This document shows positions 24,489-34,090 of a stretch of DNA of 62,688 nucleotides, piece after piece. Position numbers and translations under genes: made by a program. This DNA comes from an uncultured Bacilli bacterium (GTDB taxonomy: Bacteria > Bacillota_I > Bacilli_A > RF39 > UBA660). Every line of letters starts with the position of its first letter. Within the stretch, counting starts at the first letter, position 1. Under the pieces are notes generated by a model that saw only the letters and a list, made by a program, of their open reading frames with translations, was not told the origin of the DNA and did no database searches. The DNA is taken from positions 1-62,688 of the forward strand of contig CAKOPK010000007.1 in the NCBI GenBank assembly GCA_934099115.1, in the 5' to 3' direction.

Positions 24489-25712
24489 TTATTTATAAAT
24501 TGGATGCTTCTTTGTTAAATCTAATACTTCTTTACTTAATTCTTTTAAAACATCTTCATTGTCTTTATTTTTTAAAGCCTTGGCAATAATATGACCAATT
24601 TGAATAAATTCAGCTTCTTTAAATCCTCTGGTTGTCATAGCTGGTGTTCCTAAACGTATTCCACTTGTTTCAAATAATGACCTTGTTTCGTTTGGAATTG
24701 TATTTTTATTGACGGTAATATGAATACTATCTAATATTTTTTCTGCTTCTTTTCCAGTGATACCAAGCAGTCCTTCTACGTCTACAAGCATTAAATGATT
24801 ATCTGTACCACCAGAAATGATATGGAATCCTTCATCTTGAAGAGTATTTGCAAGGGCTTTAGCATTCACTATAATTTGCTTCGCATAAGTTTTAAATTCT
24901 GGTTGCAAGGCTTCATAAAAGCACTCTGCTTTGGCTGCAATAACATGCATTAATGGGCCTCCTTGAATACCAGGGAAAATAGTTTTATTTATTTTTTTGG
25001 CAATTTCTTCATTATTAGTTAAGATAACCCCACCACGTGGGCCTCTTAAAGTTTTATGGGTTGTAGAAGTTACAACATCAGCATATTCTACAGGATTTTG
25101 ATGGAGTCCAGAGGCTACTAAACCAGCGATATGAGCCATATCGACAAAAAGATAAGCTCCTACTAAATCGGCTATTTCTCTAAATTTAGCAAAATCAATA
25201 AATCTAGAGTAAGCACTAGCACCCGCTACAATCATTTTCGGCTTTTCTTTTAAGGCAATTTCTCTAATGGCTTCATAGTCAAGCATTTCTGTTTTGGCAT
25301 CAAGACTATAGGCAACAAAATGATAATCAATTCCACTAAAATTAATAGCATGACCATGAGTTAAATGTCCTCCATGAGAAAGATTTAGCCCTAAAACAGT
25401 GTCTCCGCTATTTAATAGAGCACGATAGACTGCCATATTTGCACTAGACCCACTATGAGGTTGAACATTCGCATATCTTGCATTAAATAGCTTTGTTGCA
25501 TATGAGATTGCTAAATTTTCAATTTCATCAACATTCTCACATCCTCCATAATATCTTTTATTGGGATATCCTTCAGCATATTTATTTGTAAATACACTTC
25601 CTTGTAATTCTAAAATACTTTTTGATACATAATTCTCAGATGCAATTAATTCAATGTTTTCATTTTGACGAACTAGCTCTTTATCTAGCGCTTCTTTAAT
25701 TCTCTTATCCAT
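24489..25712 (-). CDS. glyA: Serine hydroxymethyltransferase
   Basis: PLP enzyme interconverting serine and glycine and charging THF with a one-carbon unit. 407 aa. Motifs: NIELIASENYVS, GYPNKRYYGGCENVDEIE, QPHSGSSANMAVY and the PLP lysine segment VTSTTHKTLRGPRGG. The start was moved to the ATG at 25712: it follows AAGGA and avoids a 31-bp overlap with folD; the N-terminus MDKRIKEAL is typical. Directly downstream of folD. Confidence 0.98.
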   Translation of the reverse strand: MDKRIKEALDKELVRQNENIELIASENYVSKSILELQGSVFTNKYAEGYPNKRYYGGCENVDEIENLAISYATKLFNARYANVQPHSGSSANMAVYRALLNSGDTVLGLNLSHGGHLTHGHAINFSGIDYHFVAYSLDAKTEMLDYEAIREIALKEKPKMIVAGASAYSRFIDFAKFREIADLVGAYLFVDMAHIAGLVASGLHQNPVEYADVVTSTTHKTLRGPRGGVILTNNEEIAKKINKTIFPGIQGGPLMHVIAAKAECFYEALQPEFKTYAKQIIVNAKALANTLQDEGFHIISGGTDNHLMLVDVEGLLGITGKEAEKILDSIHITVNKNTIPNETRSLFETSGIRLGTPAMTTRGFKEAEFIQIGHIIAKALKNKDNEDVLKELSKEVLDLTKKHPIYK

Positions 25713-25716
25713 GTTT

Positions 25717-26562
25717 TTAATTCCTTTCTTGATTAAATTTTTCAGCACTTAAAACGGTATTATTTAGTAACATTGCTACTGTCATTGGGCCAACTCCTCC
25801 TGGAACAGGTGTTAAATAACTTGCTTTTTCTCTTACACTAGCAAAATCAACATCTCCTACCAGTTTTCCATCAGAAGTACGATTAATTCCTACATCAATT
25901 ACAATAGCTCCTTCTTTGATATAATCTTTTGTTAAATAATTAGGTTTTCCTATAGCTACTACTACAATATCTGCCTTTTTAGTAATTTCTTTTAAATTCT
26001 TAGTTTTAGAGTGAGCAATCGTTACTGTTGCATTTCTATTTAATAATGCTAAGGCTAGAGGTCTTCCAACAATTTTACTGCGGCCAACCATAACAACATG
26101 ACTTCCTTCAATTGGAATATCTTCATGTTCTAATATCTTAATAATTCCTAAAGGAGTAGCCGCTATCAATTCTTCTTCATTTCTTGCAATAGCACCTAAA
26201 CTATAAGTTCCAAAACCATCTACGTCCTTATCCGGTCTAATAAAACCGGTAATATAGTCTTCATCAAATCCTACGGGAAGAGGGCTTTGAACAATTATAC
26301 CATGAATATTCTTATTCGCATTTAAGTCCATTATACAATCAATAATTTCTGCTTCTTTGGCATCTTCATTAAAACTATATAAATGTGCATCAACATGAAT
26401 ATATTCACAAGCCTTTAATTTATTGCGAACGTAAACTTCACTTGCAGGGTTATTTCCAACCATTATAATTGCAAGTCCTGGTTTTAGGTTCTCTTTTTCT
26501 ATTTTATTTTTTAGATTTTCTTTTATTTCTTGAGAAATCTCTTTACCACTAATTAATTTCAT
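25717..26562 (-). CDS. folD: Bifunctional methylene-THF dehydrogenase/methenyl-THF cyclohydrolase
   Basis: One-carbon metabolism, NADP-dependent. 281 aa, full length. Family marks: the catalytic Lys region YVRNKLKAC, GIIVQSPLPVGFD, DKDVDGFGTYSLG, the Rossmann motif VVMVGRSKIVGRPLALAL and LTPVPGGVGPMTVAML. ATG with AAGGA upstream. Forms a folD-glyA-tmk cluster centred on folate-dependent thymidylate supply. Confidence 0.97.
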   Translation of the reverse strand: MKLISGKEISQEIKENLKNKIEKENLKPGLAIIMVGNNPASEVYVRNKLKACEYIHVDAHLYSFNEDAKEAEIIDCIMDLNANKNIHGIIVQSPLPVGFDEDYITGFIRPDKDVDGFGTYSLGAIARNEEELIAATPLGIIKILEHEDIPIEGSHVVMVGRSKIVGRPLALALLNRNATVTIAHSKTKNLKEITKKADIVVVAIGKPNYLTKDYIKEGAIVIDVGINRTSDGKLVGDVDFASVREKASYLTPVPGGVGPMTVAMLLNNTVLSAEKFNQERN

Positions 26563-26600
26563 TTTTTCAATTCCTTTCTAAAATTTTAAAAAAGAAACTG

Positions 26601-26642
26601 TTAAAATAAATAACTCTCGGTAACTAATATTAACCATAACAT
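26601..26642 (-). CDS. Possible 13-aa leader or small ORF between ruvB and folD
   Basis: Fourteen codons (MLWLILVTESYLF plus stop) preceded by GAAGGTGA 6 nt upstream, a strong ribosome-binding site placed right after the ruvB stop. Hydrophobic product. Only the start signal supports it; no function proposed. Confidence 0.25.
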   Translation of the reverse strand: MLWLILVTESYLF

Positions 26643-26655
26643 AATAATCACCTTC

Positions 26656-27660
26656 TTAAAATAAAGTACCTTGTCTATTTAATTTTAGATGTTGATAGGC
26701 TTTTTCTGCAGCCATTCTACCTCTTGGAGTTCTCTTTATAAAACCTTCTTGTAATAAAAATGGTTCTACTACATCTTCTATCGTTGATACTTCTTCACCA
26801 ATCGCTGTTGATATAGTTTCAACACCAACTGGTCCACCGTTAAATTTTTGAATAAGTGCTTCTAAGTATTCAATATCTATTTGGTCTAAGCCATATTCGT
26901 CTACTTTTAGGCGTTTTAAACTATCCATTGTAATATCATAATCAATATTGCCATCTCCTTTTACTAAGGCAAAATCACGGACACGTTTAAATAAGCGATT
27001 AGCTACTCTAGGCGTTTTTCTACAACGTCTTGCTATTTCTAAAGCTGCATCATCATCAATATTCATATTGAGTACTCTTCCCGTTCTTTTTACTATTTGT
27101 TGCAATTCTGTATCTTTATAATAATTTAGCTTTGATACTATCCCAAAGCGGTCACGAAGAGGGCTTGATAAATCACCCGCTCTAGTAGTTGCTCCTACTA
27201 AAGTAAAAGGTGGTAAGTCTATTTTAATACTTCTGCTTTTTCCTTCTGCTCCAATAATAATATCTAATTCAAAATCCTCCATAGCAGGATATAATATTTC
27301 TTCGACAAATTTAGGCATACGATGGATTTCATCAATAAATAATACGTCACCTGGCTCTAAAGTAGAGAGAACAGCGGCTAAATCCCCACTTTTCTCTAAA
27401 GATGGACCACTCGCCGTTTTTAAATTACTGCCTAGTTCGTTAGCAATAATATGAGCTAAAGTAGTTTTTCCAAGTCCTGGAGGGCCATACAATAAAACAT
27501 GGTCAAGAGCTTCTCCACGAATTTTTGCTGCTTCTATAAATACTCTTAAATTTTCTTTTATCTCATCTTGCCCTATATATTCATCTAAACTAATAGGTCT
27601 TAAACTAGATAAAAAAGCGTCACCATCTAATTCTTCTTTAGAAATAATTCTTTCATCCAT
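26656..27660 (-). CDS. ruvB: Holliday junction branch-migration ATPase
   Basis: AAA+ motor that works with RuvA on recombination junctions. 334 aa. Walker A GPPGLGKTTLA, Walker B LFIDEIHR, sensor 1 LVGATTRAGDLSSPLRDRFG, C-terminal winged helix GGPVGVETISTAIGEE. AGGAGG ribosome-binding site 6 nt before ATG. ruvA is separated from it by a decayed gene, an unusual interruption of the ruvAB operon. Confidence 0.98.
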   Translation of the reverse strand: MDERIISKEELDGDAFLSSLRPISLDEYIGQDEIKENLRVFIEAAKIRGEALDHVLLYGPPGLGKTTLAHIIANELGSNLKTASGPSLEKSGDLAAVLSTLEPGDVLFIDEIHRMPKFVEEILYPAMEDFELDIIIGAEGKSRSIKIDLPPFTLVGATTRAGDLSSPLRDRFGIVSKLNYYKDTELQQIVKRTGRVLNMNIDDDAALEIARRCRKTPRVANRLFKRVRDFALVKGDGNIDYDITMDSLKRLKVDEYGLDQIDIEYLEALIQKFNGGPVGVETISTAIGEEVSTIEDVVEPFLLQEGFIKRTPRGRMAAEKAYQHLKLNRQGTLF

Positions 27661-28047
27661 TTTTATCCCTCCTTTGTTTTATATATTCTAAAATGTCTTT
27701 CCAGTTATTAAACGATAAATACTTGCTTTCTTCTTTAGTGAAGCGAATACAAGAAATCCTATAGAAAGCTGCATCTTCTTAAATTTCTTCTTTGTCATTG
27801 GTAAATAAATCAACACCATTTTCTCCTCTACCAGCAGTCTTTCCTTTTTTATCTGCTTCAAATATTATTTTACCATATTTTAAATTGTATTTGTGAAAAT
27901 ATTCTTCAGTTATTTGATAAGCTTCTTTACAATGATTGTTATTACGAGCAGTTATTATTATAACTTTTTAATTTAAGCTATTTAAATAATCAAAAAATTC
28001 TTTTACGCCATCTTTTAAAGAATTGGTTATCATAATATCTTTAAAAC
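27654..28047 (-). pseudogene. Decayed HAD-family 5'-nucleotidase (NT5C-like)
   Basis: One reading frame gives recognisable HAD-fold sequence: LKDGVKEFFDYLNSLN, stop (TAA), KVIIITARNN, then EAYQITEEYFHKYNLKYGKIIFEA, NGVDLFTNDKEEI, stop (TAA), EDAAFYRISCIRFTKEE and NWKDILEYI. Two in-frame stops and the loss of the N-terminal DxDGT motif show it is dead. The conserved second HAD motif (IITAR) and DLF-DD-like segment point to the pyrimidine 5'(3')-nucleotidase group. It fills the 412-nt gap between ruvA and ruvB, and its reading frame ends at a TGA inside the ruvB start. Confidence 0.75.
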
Positions 28048-28072
28048 TTAAAAACTATTCCTATAGTCATTT

Positions 28073-28627
28073 TTATTTAAGCATTAATTTTAATGCTTCT
28101 TTTACTTGATTTTCAATATCTAGTGAAGCATTTACCTTTGGCAATACTTTCTTAATTTCGCTTCCTTTATATCCTAAGCTTTCAAGAACACTAACAAGTT
28201 CATCAAATGTGCCTCCAATAACATCTTCTCCTTTTGGAGCTAATTTACCTTTTAAATCTAAAATAATTTGTCTTGCTAATTTCTCTCCAATTTTAGGAAA
28301 CTTTGTTAAATATAAAATATTTTCTCTTTCAATTGCATCCATAATTCCAGCGATACTACCAGTAGCAAGCATTGGCATAGCCATTTTAGGTCCTAAACCC
28401 TTTACATTAATAAGCTTTAAAAAGAGATTTCTTTCTTCGATATTTTTAAAGCCATATAAGCTGTATTCGTCTTCTTTAATTTGATTATACACATATACTT
28501 TTGTTGTTGTTTCAAGTTCAAAACTAAAAGGATTAGAAACAAAAATGGTATAGCCTATTCCATTTGTTTCTACTACAATATAGTTATTCTCTTGTAAAGT
28601 AATAGTTCCTATTATATAATTGTACAT
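28073..28627 (-). CDS. ruvA: Holliday junction DNA-binding subunit
   Basis: 184 aa. N-terminal OB domain (MYNYIIGTITLQENNYIVVE, GIGYTIFVSNP), tandem helix-hairpin-helix (LKLINVKGLGPKMAMPML; LTKFPKIGEKLARQIILDLKGK) and a C-terminal RuvB-contact domain (ELVSVLESLGYKGSEIKKVL). ATG at 28627 follows GGTGAT by 4-5 nt and gives the usual start; the ATG four codons upstream is rejected. The 177 nt upstream (28640-28816) show no gene. Confidence 0.95.
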   Translation of the reverse strand: MYNYIIGTITLQENNYIVVETNGIGYTIFVSNPFSFELETTTKVYVYNQIKEDEYSLYGFKNIEERNLFLKLINVKGLGPKMAMPMLATGSIAGIMDAIERENILYLTKFPKIGEKLARQIILDLKGKLAPKGEDVIGGTFDELVSVLESLGYKGSEIKKVLPKVNASLDIENQVKEALKLMLK

Positions 28628-28816
28628 TTTTATCACCATTTACATCATAGCATACATTTGTTTAAATGTACAGAACTAATTTGATATTTATTTAAATTGT
28701 TTTTATTTAAACTGGATGTTTACCAGATTATATACTTATTGGTGTCAGTAAGGAGCAGGTCTAACAACTCCTAAGCTAAAAGATGATAGTAAACAATAAC
28801 TTACTAACTAATTACA

Positions 28817-29014
28817 TTATATAGTATTTTTTCCAACAAAAACATCATATATTTCTTTATATCGATATCCTAGTTTTGCATATGTTGAATCAGGAACAAG
28901 TATTTCTAATTCTATTAATTGGTCTATTAAAGTAGACACAGTATTTCTTGATACACCAGATTCTTCTTCTATTTCCTTTTTTGTAAAAACTATTTGGTGC
29001 ATCTTAGCAGGCAT
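28817..29014 (-). pseudogene. C-terminal winged-helix fragment resembling Fic-family proteins
   Basis: 65 codons encoding a single winged helix: FTKKEIEEESGVSRNTVSTLIDQLIELEILVPD followed by GYRYKEIYDVF. This matches the C-terminal helix-turn-helix tail of Fic/DOC proteins of the type found in Bacillota and archaea. The catalytic Fic domain (HPFxxGNG) is absent: only 71 nt separate it from the mgtA stop. No convincing ribosome-binding site precedes the ATG. Most likely a remnant; an independent small DNA-binding protein cannot be excluded. Confidence 0.55.
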
Positions 29015-29085
29015 TATTCTATATACATTTTACCAAAAATATAGTTTTACACAAAAAAACTACATTTAAGTAGTTTTAATAAATT

Positions 29086-31710
29086 TTACAACCATTCACC
29101 ATTACGTTTTATGTATATTTTTTTAACAAAAGTTACTATTAAAAAGTATAAAATTACTAATCCGATTAAATATAAATAATATTTAATTGGCAAAACAACA
29201 AAATGAAAACTTGCAACATTAGATAAGATAATAGGACAAATTATAGTTAATCCAATAGAAAATATAGTTAGTAAGTTTAATTTTTTACTTGCCATAGATT
29301 CTATAAATGGTTTTTTAGCAGTTCTTACATTATAAATAATCATTAATTCAGTAACTAAACATGTAACAAACCAAGCAGTTTGAAAATAATCTTGTTTTGC
29401 TACACCATTATAACCAAAAACATACCAGAATATAATAAATGATAATACATCAATAAATGAACTTGTAATTCCCATTACCTTCATAAATTTAGATATTCCT
29501 TTAGTATCCCATTTCTTAGGATGAAGTAGGAACTCATCATCAACATTATCATATGGAATACCAATTTGAGATATATCATATATAAAATCTTGTATCAACA
29601 TTTGAATTGGTAATAATGGCAAAAATGGTAAAAAGATACTAGCAATCATAATACTAAATACATCACCAAAGTCAGCACTCATAGCCATCTTCATATATTT
29701 AATAATATTACCATAAACTTTTCTTCCTTCTATTACACCATCATAAATAACTTTCAAACTTTGTTCCAACAAAATTATATCACTTGCTTCTTTAGCAATC
29801 GAAGTAGCAGAATTAACCGAAATACCAACATCAGCTTTAGTAAGTGAAGGAGCATCATTCACACCATCACCCATATATCCAACAACATGCCCATTTGTCT
29901 TATATAAGCGAACAATTCTTTCTTTTTGTAAAGGATTCATTCTAGCAAAAACATCAATATCTTCTATTTTCAAAGCTAACTCATCATCACTCATCTTATC
30001 AATATCACTACCAAGTAATATATCATTACCATTAAGACCAACCATATTACAAATATTTTTAGTAGTAAAAGGATTATCACCAGTTAATATTTTTGTCTTA
30101 ACACCAACACGGTACAACTTCTTCAAAGTATTTTTTACATCTTTCTTAGCGGGATCCAAAAATCCAACAAAACCAACAAATATCATATTTTTTTCATAAC
30201 TAGAATCAAATTTCTTACTTCCAGGATATTCATTTCTATAAGCTAAAGCAATAACCTGCATTCCATCACTAGCTAACTCAGTTGCTTTACTTTGTACCTT
30301 TTTAATGATAGAATCATTAATTTTAGAAATTTTACCATTAATCTGCACTCTATCACAAATATTAATTATTTCCTCCAATGCACCCTTAGTAATCATTCTA
30401 TAATGATCATCTTTCTGAACAATAACACTTACTTTCTTACGTGTATAATCAAAAGGTATCTCATCTATCTTTTTATATTTACTTAAAATATCATAAAGCT
30501 TATGTTCCTTACCATAAGAAATAACCGCTCTATCTACTAAGTTTTTAATACCAGTACTATAATAACTATTTAAAAAGGCATAATCTAAAATATCAATATT
30601 TTCATTACCATTAACATCAATATATTTCTGAAGAATAATTTTATTCTCTGTTAAAGTACCAGTTTTATCAGTACACAATATATCAATAGCTCCTAAATTT
30701 TGAATAGATTCCACTTTCTTAACAAGCGTCTTTTTAGAAGCAAGATTTCTACTACCTTTAGTCAAATTAACATTTACTATCATTGGAAGCATACTTGGAG
30801 TAATTCCAACCGCAACAGATAAAGCAAAAAGTAAAGCTTCAGCAAAATTATTTTTAATAAAGCCATCAATAATAATAACAACAATACATACAACAATCAT
30901 ATACTTGATTAATAAATTAGATATATCTTTTATACCTTTATCAAAGTTCGTAACTTCTTTTTTCTCATGAATTTCTCTACCCATTTCACCTAAATAAGTA
31001 TTAAAACCAGTATCAATCACCACTCCAGTACCATTACCACTAATAACTGAACAACCCATTAAACAAATATTATTAATATTAAATATCTCTTTACTATCAC
31101 CACTATCTTCACTTAATTTCTCTATAGGAGCACTCTCACCTGTAAAAACAGATTGATTAATAAACAAATCTTTACTTTCTACAATTCTTAAATCTGCTGG
31201 AATAATTGTACCTGCATTCAATTTTACAACATCACCAACAATTACATCTTCTACCTTTATCTCAACTTCTTTACCACTTCTAATCACACAAACAGTAGAA
31301 TATATACTTTGTCTCAATTTCCTATTAAACTTATACACAGAGTGTTCTTGAAAAAAACGAAGTAAAGCACTAATAATAGCAATAGCTGCAATAATAACCG
31401 AACCTAAATGATCACCTAAACAGAAATTAATAACAGCAAGTATCAATAAAATAATGATAAATTCATCTTTAAATGAATTTAATATAAAATATAATACACT
31501 CTTTTCATCATCTCGAATAACAATATTTTTACCATCACGTTTTAATCTTTCAGATGCTTTATTTCTGTTAAGTCCAGTAACTGTTGTTTTGTACTCACTA
31601 AATATTTCTTCCCTTGGTAATACAGAAATAGAATTATATTTATTAAGCTTTTCTAAATCATCAGAAATCAAATTATTATTATGTTTTTTTATATCAAATA
31701 TTCTTATCAT
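29086..31710 (-). CDS. mgtA: MgtA-type P-type magnesium-translocating ATPase
   Basis: Imports Mg2+ at the cost of ATP (P3B ATPase). 874 aa. Actuator TGES (190-193); M4 motif GITPSMLPM (about 303-311), typical of MgtA/MgtB; phosphorylation site CTDKTGTLT with D348; hinge GYMGDGVNDAPSL; C-terminal helices with PLLPIQMLIQDFIYDISQIGIPYDNVD, the MgtA-specific region. Strong AGAGGTGG site before ATG and a TATAAT box just upstream. I see no M-box riboswitch in the leader. Third-position usage looks somewhat different from neighbours (fewer A, more T on the coding strand), so transfer is possible. Flanked by remnants and a tRNA. Confidence 0.95.
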   Translation of the reverse strand: MIRIFDIKKHNNNLISDDLEKLNKYNSISVLPREEIFSEYKTTVTGLNRNKASERLKRDGKNIVIRDDEKSVLYFILNSFKDEFIIILLILAVINFCLGDHLGSVIIAAIAIISALLRFFQEHSVYKFNRKLRQSIYSTVCVIRSGKEVEIKVEDVIVGDVVKLNAGTIIPADLRIVESKDLFINQSVFTGESAPIEKLSEDSGDSKEIFNINNICLMGCSVISGNGTGVVIDTGFNTYLGEMGREIHEKKEVTNFDKGIKDISNLLIKYMIVVCIVVIIIDGFIKNNFAEALLFALSVAVGITPSMLPMIVNVNLTKGSRNLASKKTLVKKVESIQNLGAIDILCTDKTGTLTENKIILQKYIDVNGNENIDILDYAFLNSYYSTGIKNLVDRAVISYGKEHKLYDILSKYKKIDEIPFDYTRKKVSVIVQKDDHYRMITKGALEEIINICDRVQINGKISKINDSIIKKVQSKATELASDGMQVIALAYRNEYPGSKKFDSSYEKNMIFVGFVGFLDPAKKDVKNTLKKLYRVGVKTKILTGDNPFTTKNICNMVGLNGNDILLGSDIDKMSDDELALKIEDIDVFARMNPLQKERIVRLYKTNGHVVGYMGDGVNDAPSLTKADVGISVNSATSIAKEASDIILLEQSLKVIYDGVIEGRKVYGNIIKYMKMAMSADFGDVFSIMIASIFLPFLPLLPIQMLIQDFIYDISQIGIPYDNVDDEFLLHPKKWDTKGISKFMKVMGITSSFIDVLSFIIFWYVFGYNGVAKQDYFQTAWFVTCLVTELMIIYNVRTAKKPFIESMASKKLNLLTIFSIGLTIICPIILSNVASFHFVVLPIKYYLYLIGLVILYFLIVTFVKKIYIKRNGEWL

Positions 31711-31901
31711 AATACCACCTCTATCTTTAATTAGATTATACTACTAAACAAAAAAATAGACACATCAAATTACTTTATAGTGTATAAAATTGTAAAAGGA
31801 TATTATTAAAATGTTATTATTTTTTAATATAATCTTTCGGAGTTTTAAATTTTACAAATTTTTTAGATACATAAGAACTTAATGAATCATTAATCTTATA
31901 T

Positions 31902-31926
31902 AAAAATCAGTCATATCTCAGACTGA
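31902..31926 (-). terminator. Terminator downstream of tRNA-Arg
   Basis: 6-bp stem TCAGTC/GACTGA with an 8-nt loop followed by TTTTT on the minus strand, 42 nt after the tRNA 3' end. Confidence 0.65.
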
Positions 31927-31967
31927 AAATGTATTTAAAATTCGAATAATTCGAACAAATTTGTCAA

Positions 31968-32044
31968 TGGTGTTCCGAGTGAGATTTGAACTCACGGTCT
32001 CTAGCGTCGGAGGCTAGCATTTTATCCAGCTAAACTATCGGAAC
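31968..32044 (-). tRNA. tRNA-Arg(CCG)
   Basis: 77-nt cloverleaf read on the minus strand. Acceptor GTTCCGA/TCGGAAC, D-arm GTTTAGCTGGATAAAAT, anticodon arm CTAGC-CTCCGAC-GCTAG with anticodon CCG (reads CGG), variable AGACC, T-arm GTGAG-TTCAAAT-CTCAC, discriminator A and encoded CCA. All stems pair. It lies 51 nt downstream of rseP. A TTCGAA-TAA-TTCGAA palindrome follows the tRNA on its 3' side. Confidence 0.95.
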
Positions 32045-32095
32045 TTACTTCTATTTTATCAAACTTTTAGTTATTTATAAAGAAAAAAGTCTGCA

Positions 32096-33151
32096 TTACG
32101 CAAACCTTATAATATCAAATACTGTTATATATAACATTAATGCTATTAGTAAAAAGAAGAAGATTGTATGACACCAATTTTCAAATTTTGAATTGATTGG
32201 ACTTCCTTTTATTTTCTCAATAATTAAGAAGAAAATTCTTCCACCGTCGAAAGCAGGAATTGGTAAGATATTAATTAAACCAACATTGATGCTTAAGAAA
32301 GCTATTAAATAAATAATTTGCTCTATTCCTACTTTCATAGATTCTCCAACTACATGGTATATGCCAACAGGTCCAGACAAACTAGAAACCGATATTTTGC
32401 CTGTAAATAAATTTACAACTGTAAGCCACATAGTATTAATTAAACTATTAAATTTAGCAAAACTATATTTAATACTTGCTAAGAAGCCTTTAGAAGTTGT
32501 CTGTTCTATTCTTAGACCAAATACCTTTTGTTCTTCTCCATTTTCATTCTTAGTAATCGCTGGCTTTACTTTATATTCGCCAGTACTTCCATCTTCATGT
32601 CTAACCTTTAATAAATATTCGTTATTATCGCTTTTCATAACTAAACGAATTTGAGCTTGGTCCCATGTAGATATTTTATGATTGTTAACACTTAAGATAA
32701 CATCTCCCTTTTGTATTCCAGAACTAGCAATTGGATAGCCTTCTACTACTTCTGCTACTTTCGGAGTTAAACTTGGTGCACCCCAGATAAGAGCCATAAC
32801 AAATAATATAATAAGTGCAAGTAAAAAGTTGTTAAATACACCTGCTCCCAAGATAATAATTCTTTGCCACCATTTTTTATTACACATAAATTTATCTTTT
32901 GGTATTTTTTTAGTATCATCATCTTCATAAACTTCGCCAGCCATAGAGACAAAACCACCAATTGGAAATGCTCTTAAATTATAGGCAATCCCATCTTTTC
33001 CTTTAAATGTTTTTAATAATGGCCCCATGCCTATAGAAAATTCATATATATGAACTCCTGCTTTTTTAGCACATATAAAATGGCCAAACTCATGAACTAA
33101 AATTATAATTCCAAGTATTAATATTAGTAATAGTAATGTTAAAATCCACAT
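32096..33151 (-). CDS. rseP: Site-2 intramembrane zinc protease RseP/RasP
   Basis: Cleaves membrane substrates such as anti-sigma factors and signal-peptide remnants. About 351 aa. Zinc site VHEFGHFICAKKAG in the first helix, PDZ domain at about 125-205 (SGIQKGDVILSVNNHKI), and the second-half metal ligand motif PIPAFDGGRIFFLII. Start at 33151: GGAGGG lies 7 nt upstream, while the ATG at 33157 touches it. Follows cdsA by 13 nt, the conserved cdsA-rseP order. Confidence 0.95.
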   Translation of the reverse strand: MWILTLLLLILILGIIILVHEFGHFICAKKAGVHIYEFSIGMGPLLKTFKGKDGIAYNLRAFPIGGFVSMAGEVYEDDDTKKIPKDKFMCNKKWWQRIIILGAGVFNNFLLALIILFVMALIWGAPSLTPKVAEVVEGYPIASSGIQKGDVILSVNNHKISTWDQAQIRLVMKSDNNEYLLKVRHEDGSTGEYKVKPAITKNENGEEQKVFGLRIEQTTSKGFLASIKYSFAKFNSLINTMWLTVVNLFTGKISVSSLSGPVGIYHVVGESMKVGIEQIIYLIAFLSINVGLINILPIPAFDGGRIFFLIIEKIKGSPINSKFENWCHTIFFFLLIALMLYITVFDIIRFA

Positions 33152-33164
33152 AATCATCCCTCCC

Positions 33165-33956
33165 TTAAAATAAACTATAAAATATTAAAAATCCTAACAT
33201 AATGGCAATCGTGCTATCTAATCTATCCAATATACCACCATGACCTGGTATTAAATTACTAAAATCTTTAATATCATTCTCTCTTTTAATTTTACTAAAA
33301 ATTAAATCTCCTATTTGACCGATAATGGATAATAAAAGAATTCCAAATACAATACTGAATGTTATAGGACTTACTAAATAATGATAAAATATACTTACAC
33401 CAATTGTTCCTACAACTGTACCTATAATACTTCCCTCTATTGTCTTATTAGGACTTACGTGAGGTATTAATTTATGTTTTCCAAATGCTCTTCCACCTAG
33501 ATAAGCAAAAGTATCTGTTAAGATAAAGATAAGAATTAAACTACAGAATAGATATAAATCTAATTCTCTTACTAAAATAATTGTATTAAAAGCTGTACCT
33601 AATAATAAAATAGAACCTATTAATACTAAAGCATCTGTCGCTGTATAACGATCATCTTTATATAACAGACTTAATCCTAATAATGATAATAACATAATTG
33701 CTATTCCTTTATAAGTTACACCAAATAATATTGAATATCCATCAAATTCTGATAAAACTAGTAATGATAAAGTAATAAAACTTATAAATTGAACAAATAT
33801 AGGAATCCTTTGATGACTTTTTTTTAAGGCTAATATTTCTTTCATGCCTAATAAACTTACAACTGTTACACCAATCCGAAAGGCACTTCCTCCAAAATAT
33901 ATAAGAGGTGCTACAATTATTAGCATTACAATTGCACTAATAACTCTTGTTTTCAT
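33165..33956 (-). CDS. cdsA: Phosphatidate cytidylyltransferase
   Basis: Makes CDP-diacylglycerol for phospholipid synthesis. 263 aa, eight or so membrane helices, with the CDS signature ENDIKDFSNLIPGHGGILDR followed by LDS near the C-terminus and LGGRAFGKHKLIPHVSPNKTIEG. AGGAA precedes the ATG. Transcribed from a near-consensus promoter at 33979-34007. uppS and frr, common upstream neighbours, are not here. Confidence 0.96.
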   Translation of the reverse strand: MKTRVISAIVMLIIVAPLIYFGGSAFRIGVTVVSLLGMKEILALKKSHQRIPIFVQFISFITLSLLVLSEFDGYSILFGVTYKGIAIMLLSLLGLSLLYKDDRYTATDALVLIGSILLLGTAFNTIILVRELDLYLFCSLILIFILTDTFAYLGGRAFGKHKLIPHVSPNKTIEGSIIGTVVGTIGVSIFYHYLVSPITFSIVFGILLLSIIGQIGDLIFSKIKRENDIKDFSNLIPGHGGILDRLDSTIAIMLGFLIFYSLF

Positions 33957-33978
33957 TTTTTCCTACTTTCTATTAAAG

Positions 33979-34007
33979 AGTATACTATCTATTTTTCAAA
34001 TAGTCAA
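33979..34007 (-). promoter_or_regulatory. Promoter of cdsA-rseP
   Basis: Minus strand: TTGACT (34002-34007), 17-nt spacer, TATACT (33979-33984), about 20 nt before the cdsA start. Confidence 0.75.
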
Positions 34008-34090
34008 ATAAATTAGTACATTAATATTATAATTTTAAGTGAAATAAAAAAGAAGATATGTTTTTATTTTTTTACGCTTTATTTACAAAT

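Noticed and set aside
31711..31906. M-box magnesium riboswitch before mgtA
   Set aside because: The leader is AT-rich and lacks the conserved M-box core; only a -10 box and ribosome-binding site are visible.
32767..32961. 64-codon minus-strand ORF inside rseP
   Set aside because: Alternate frame of the intact rseP gene.
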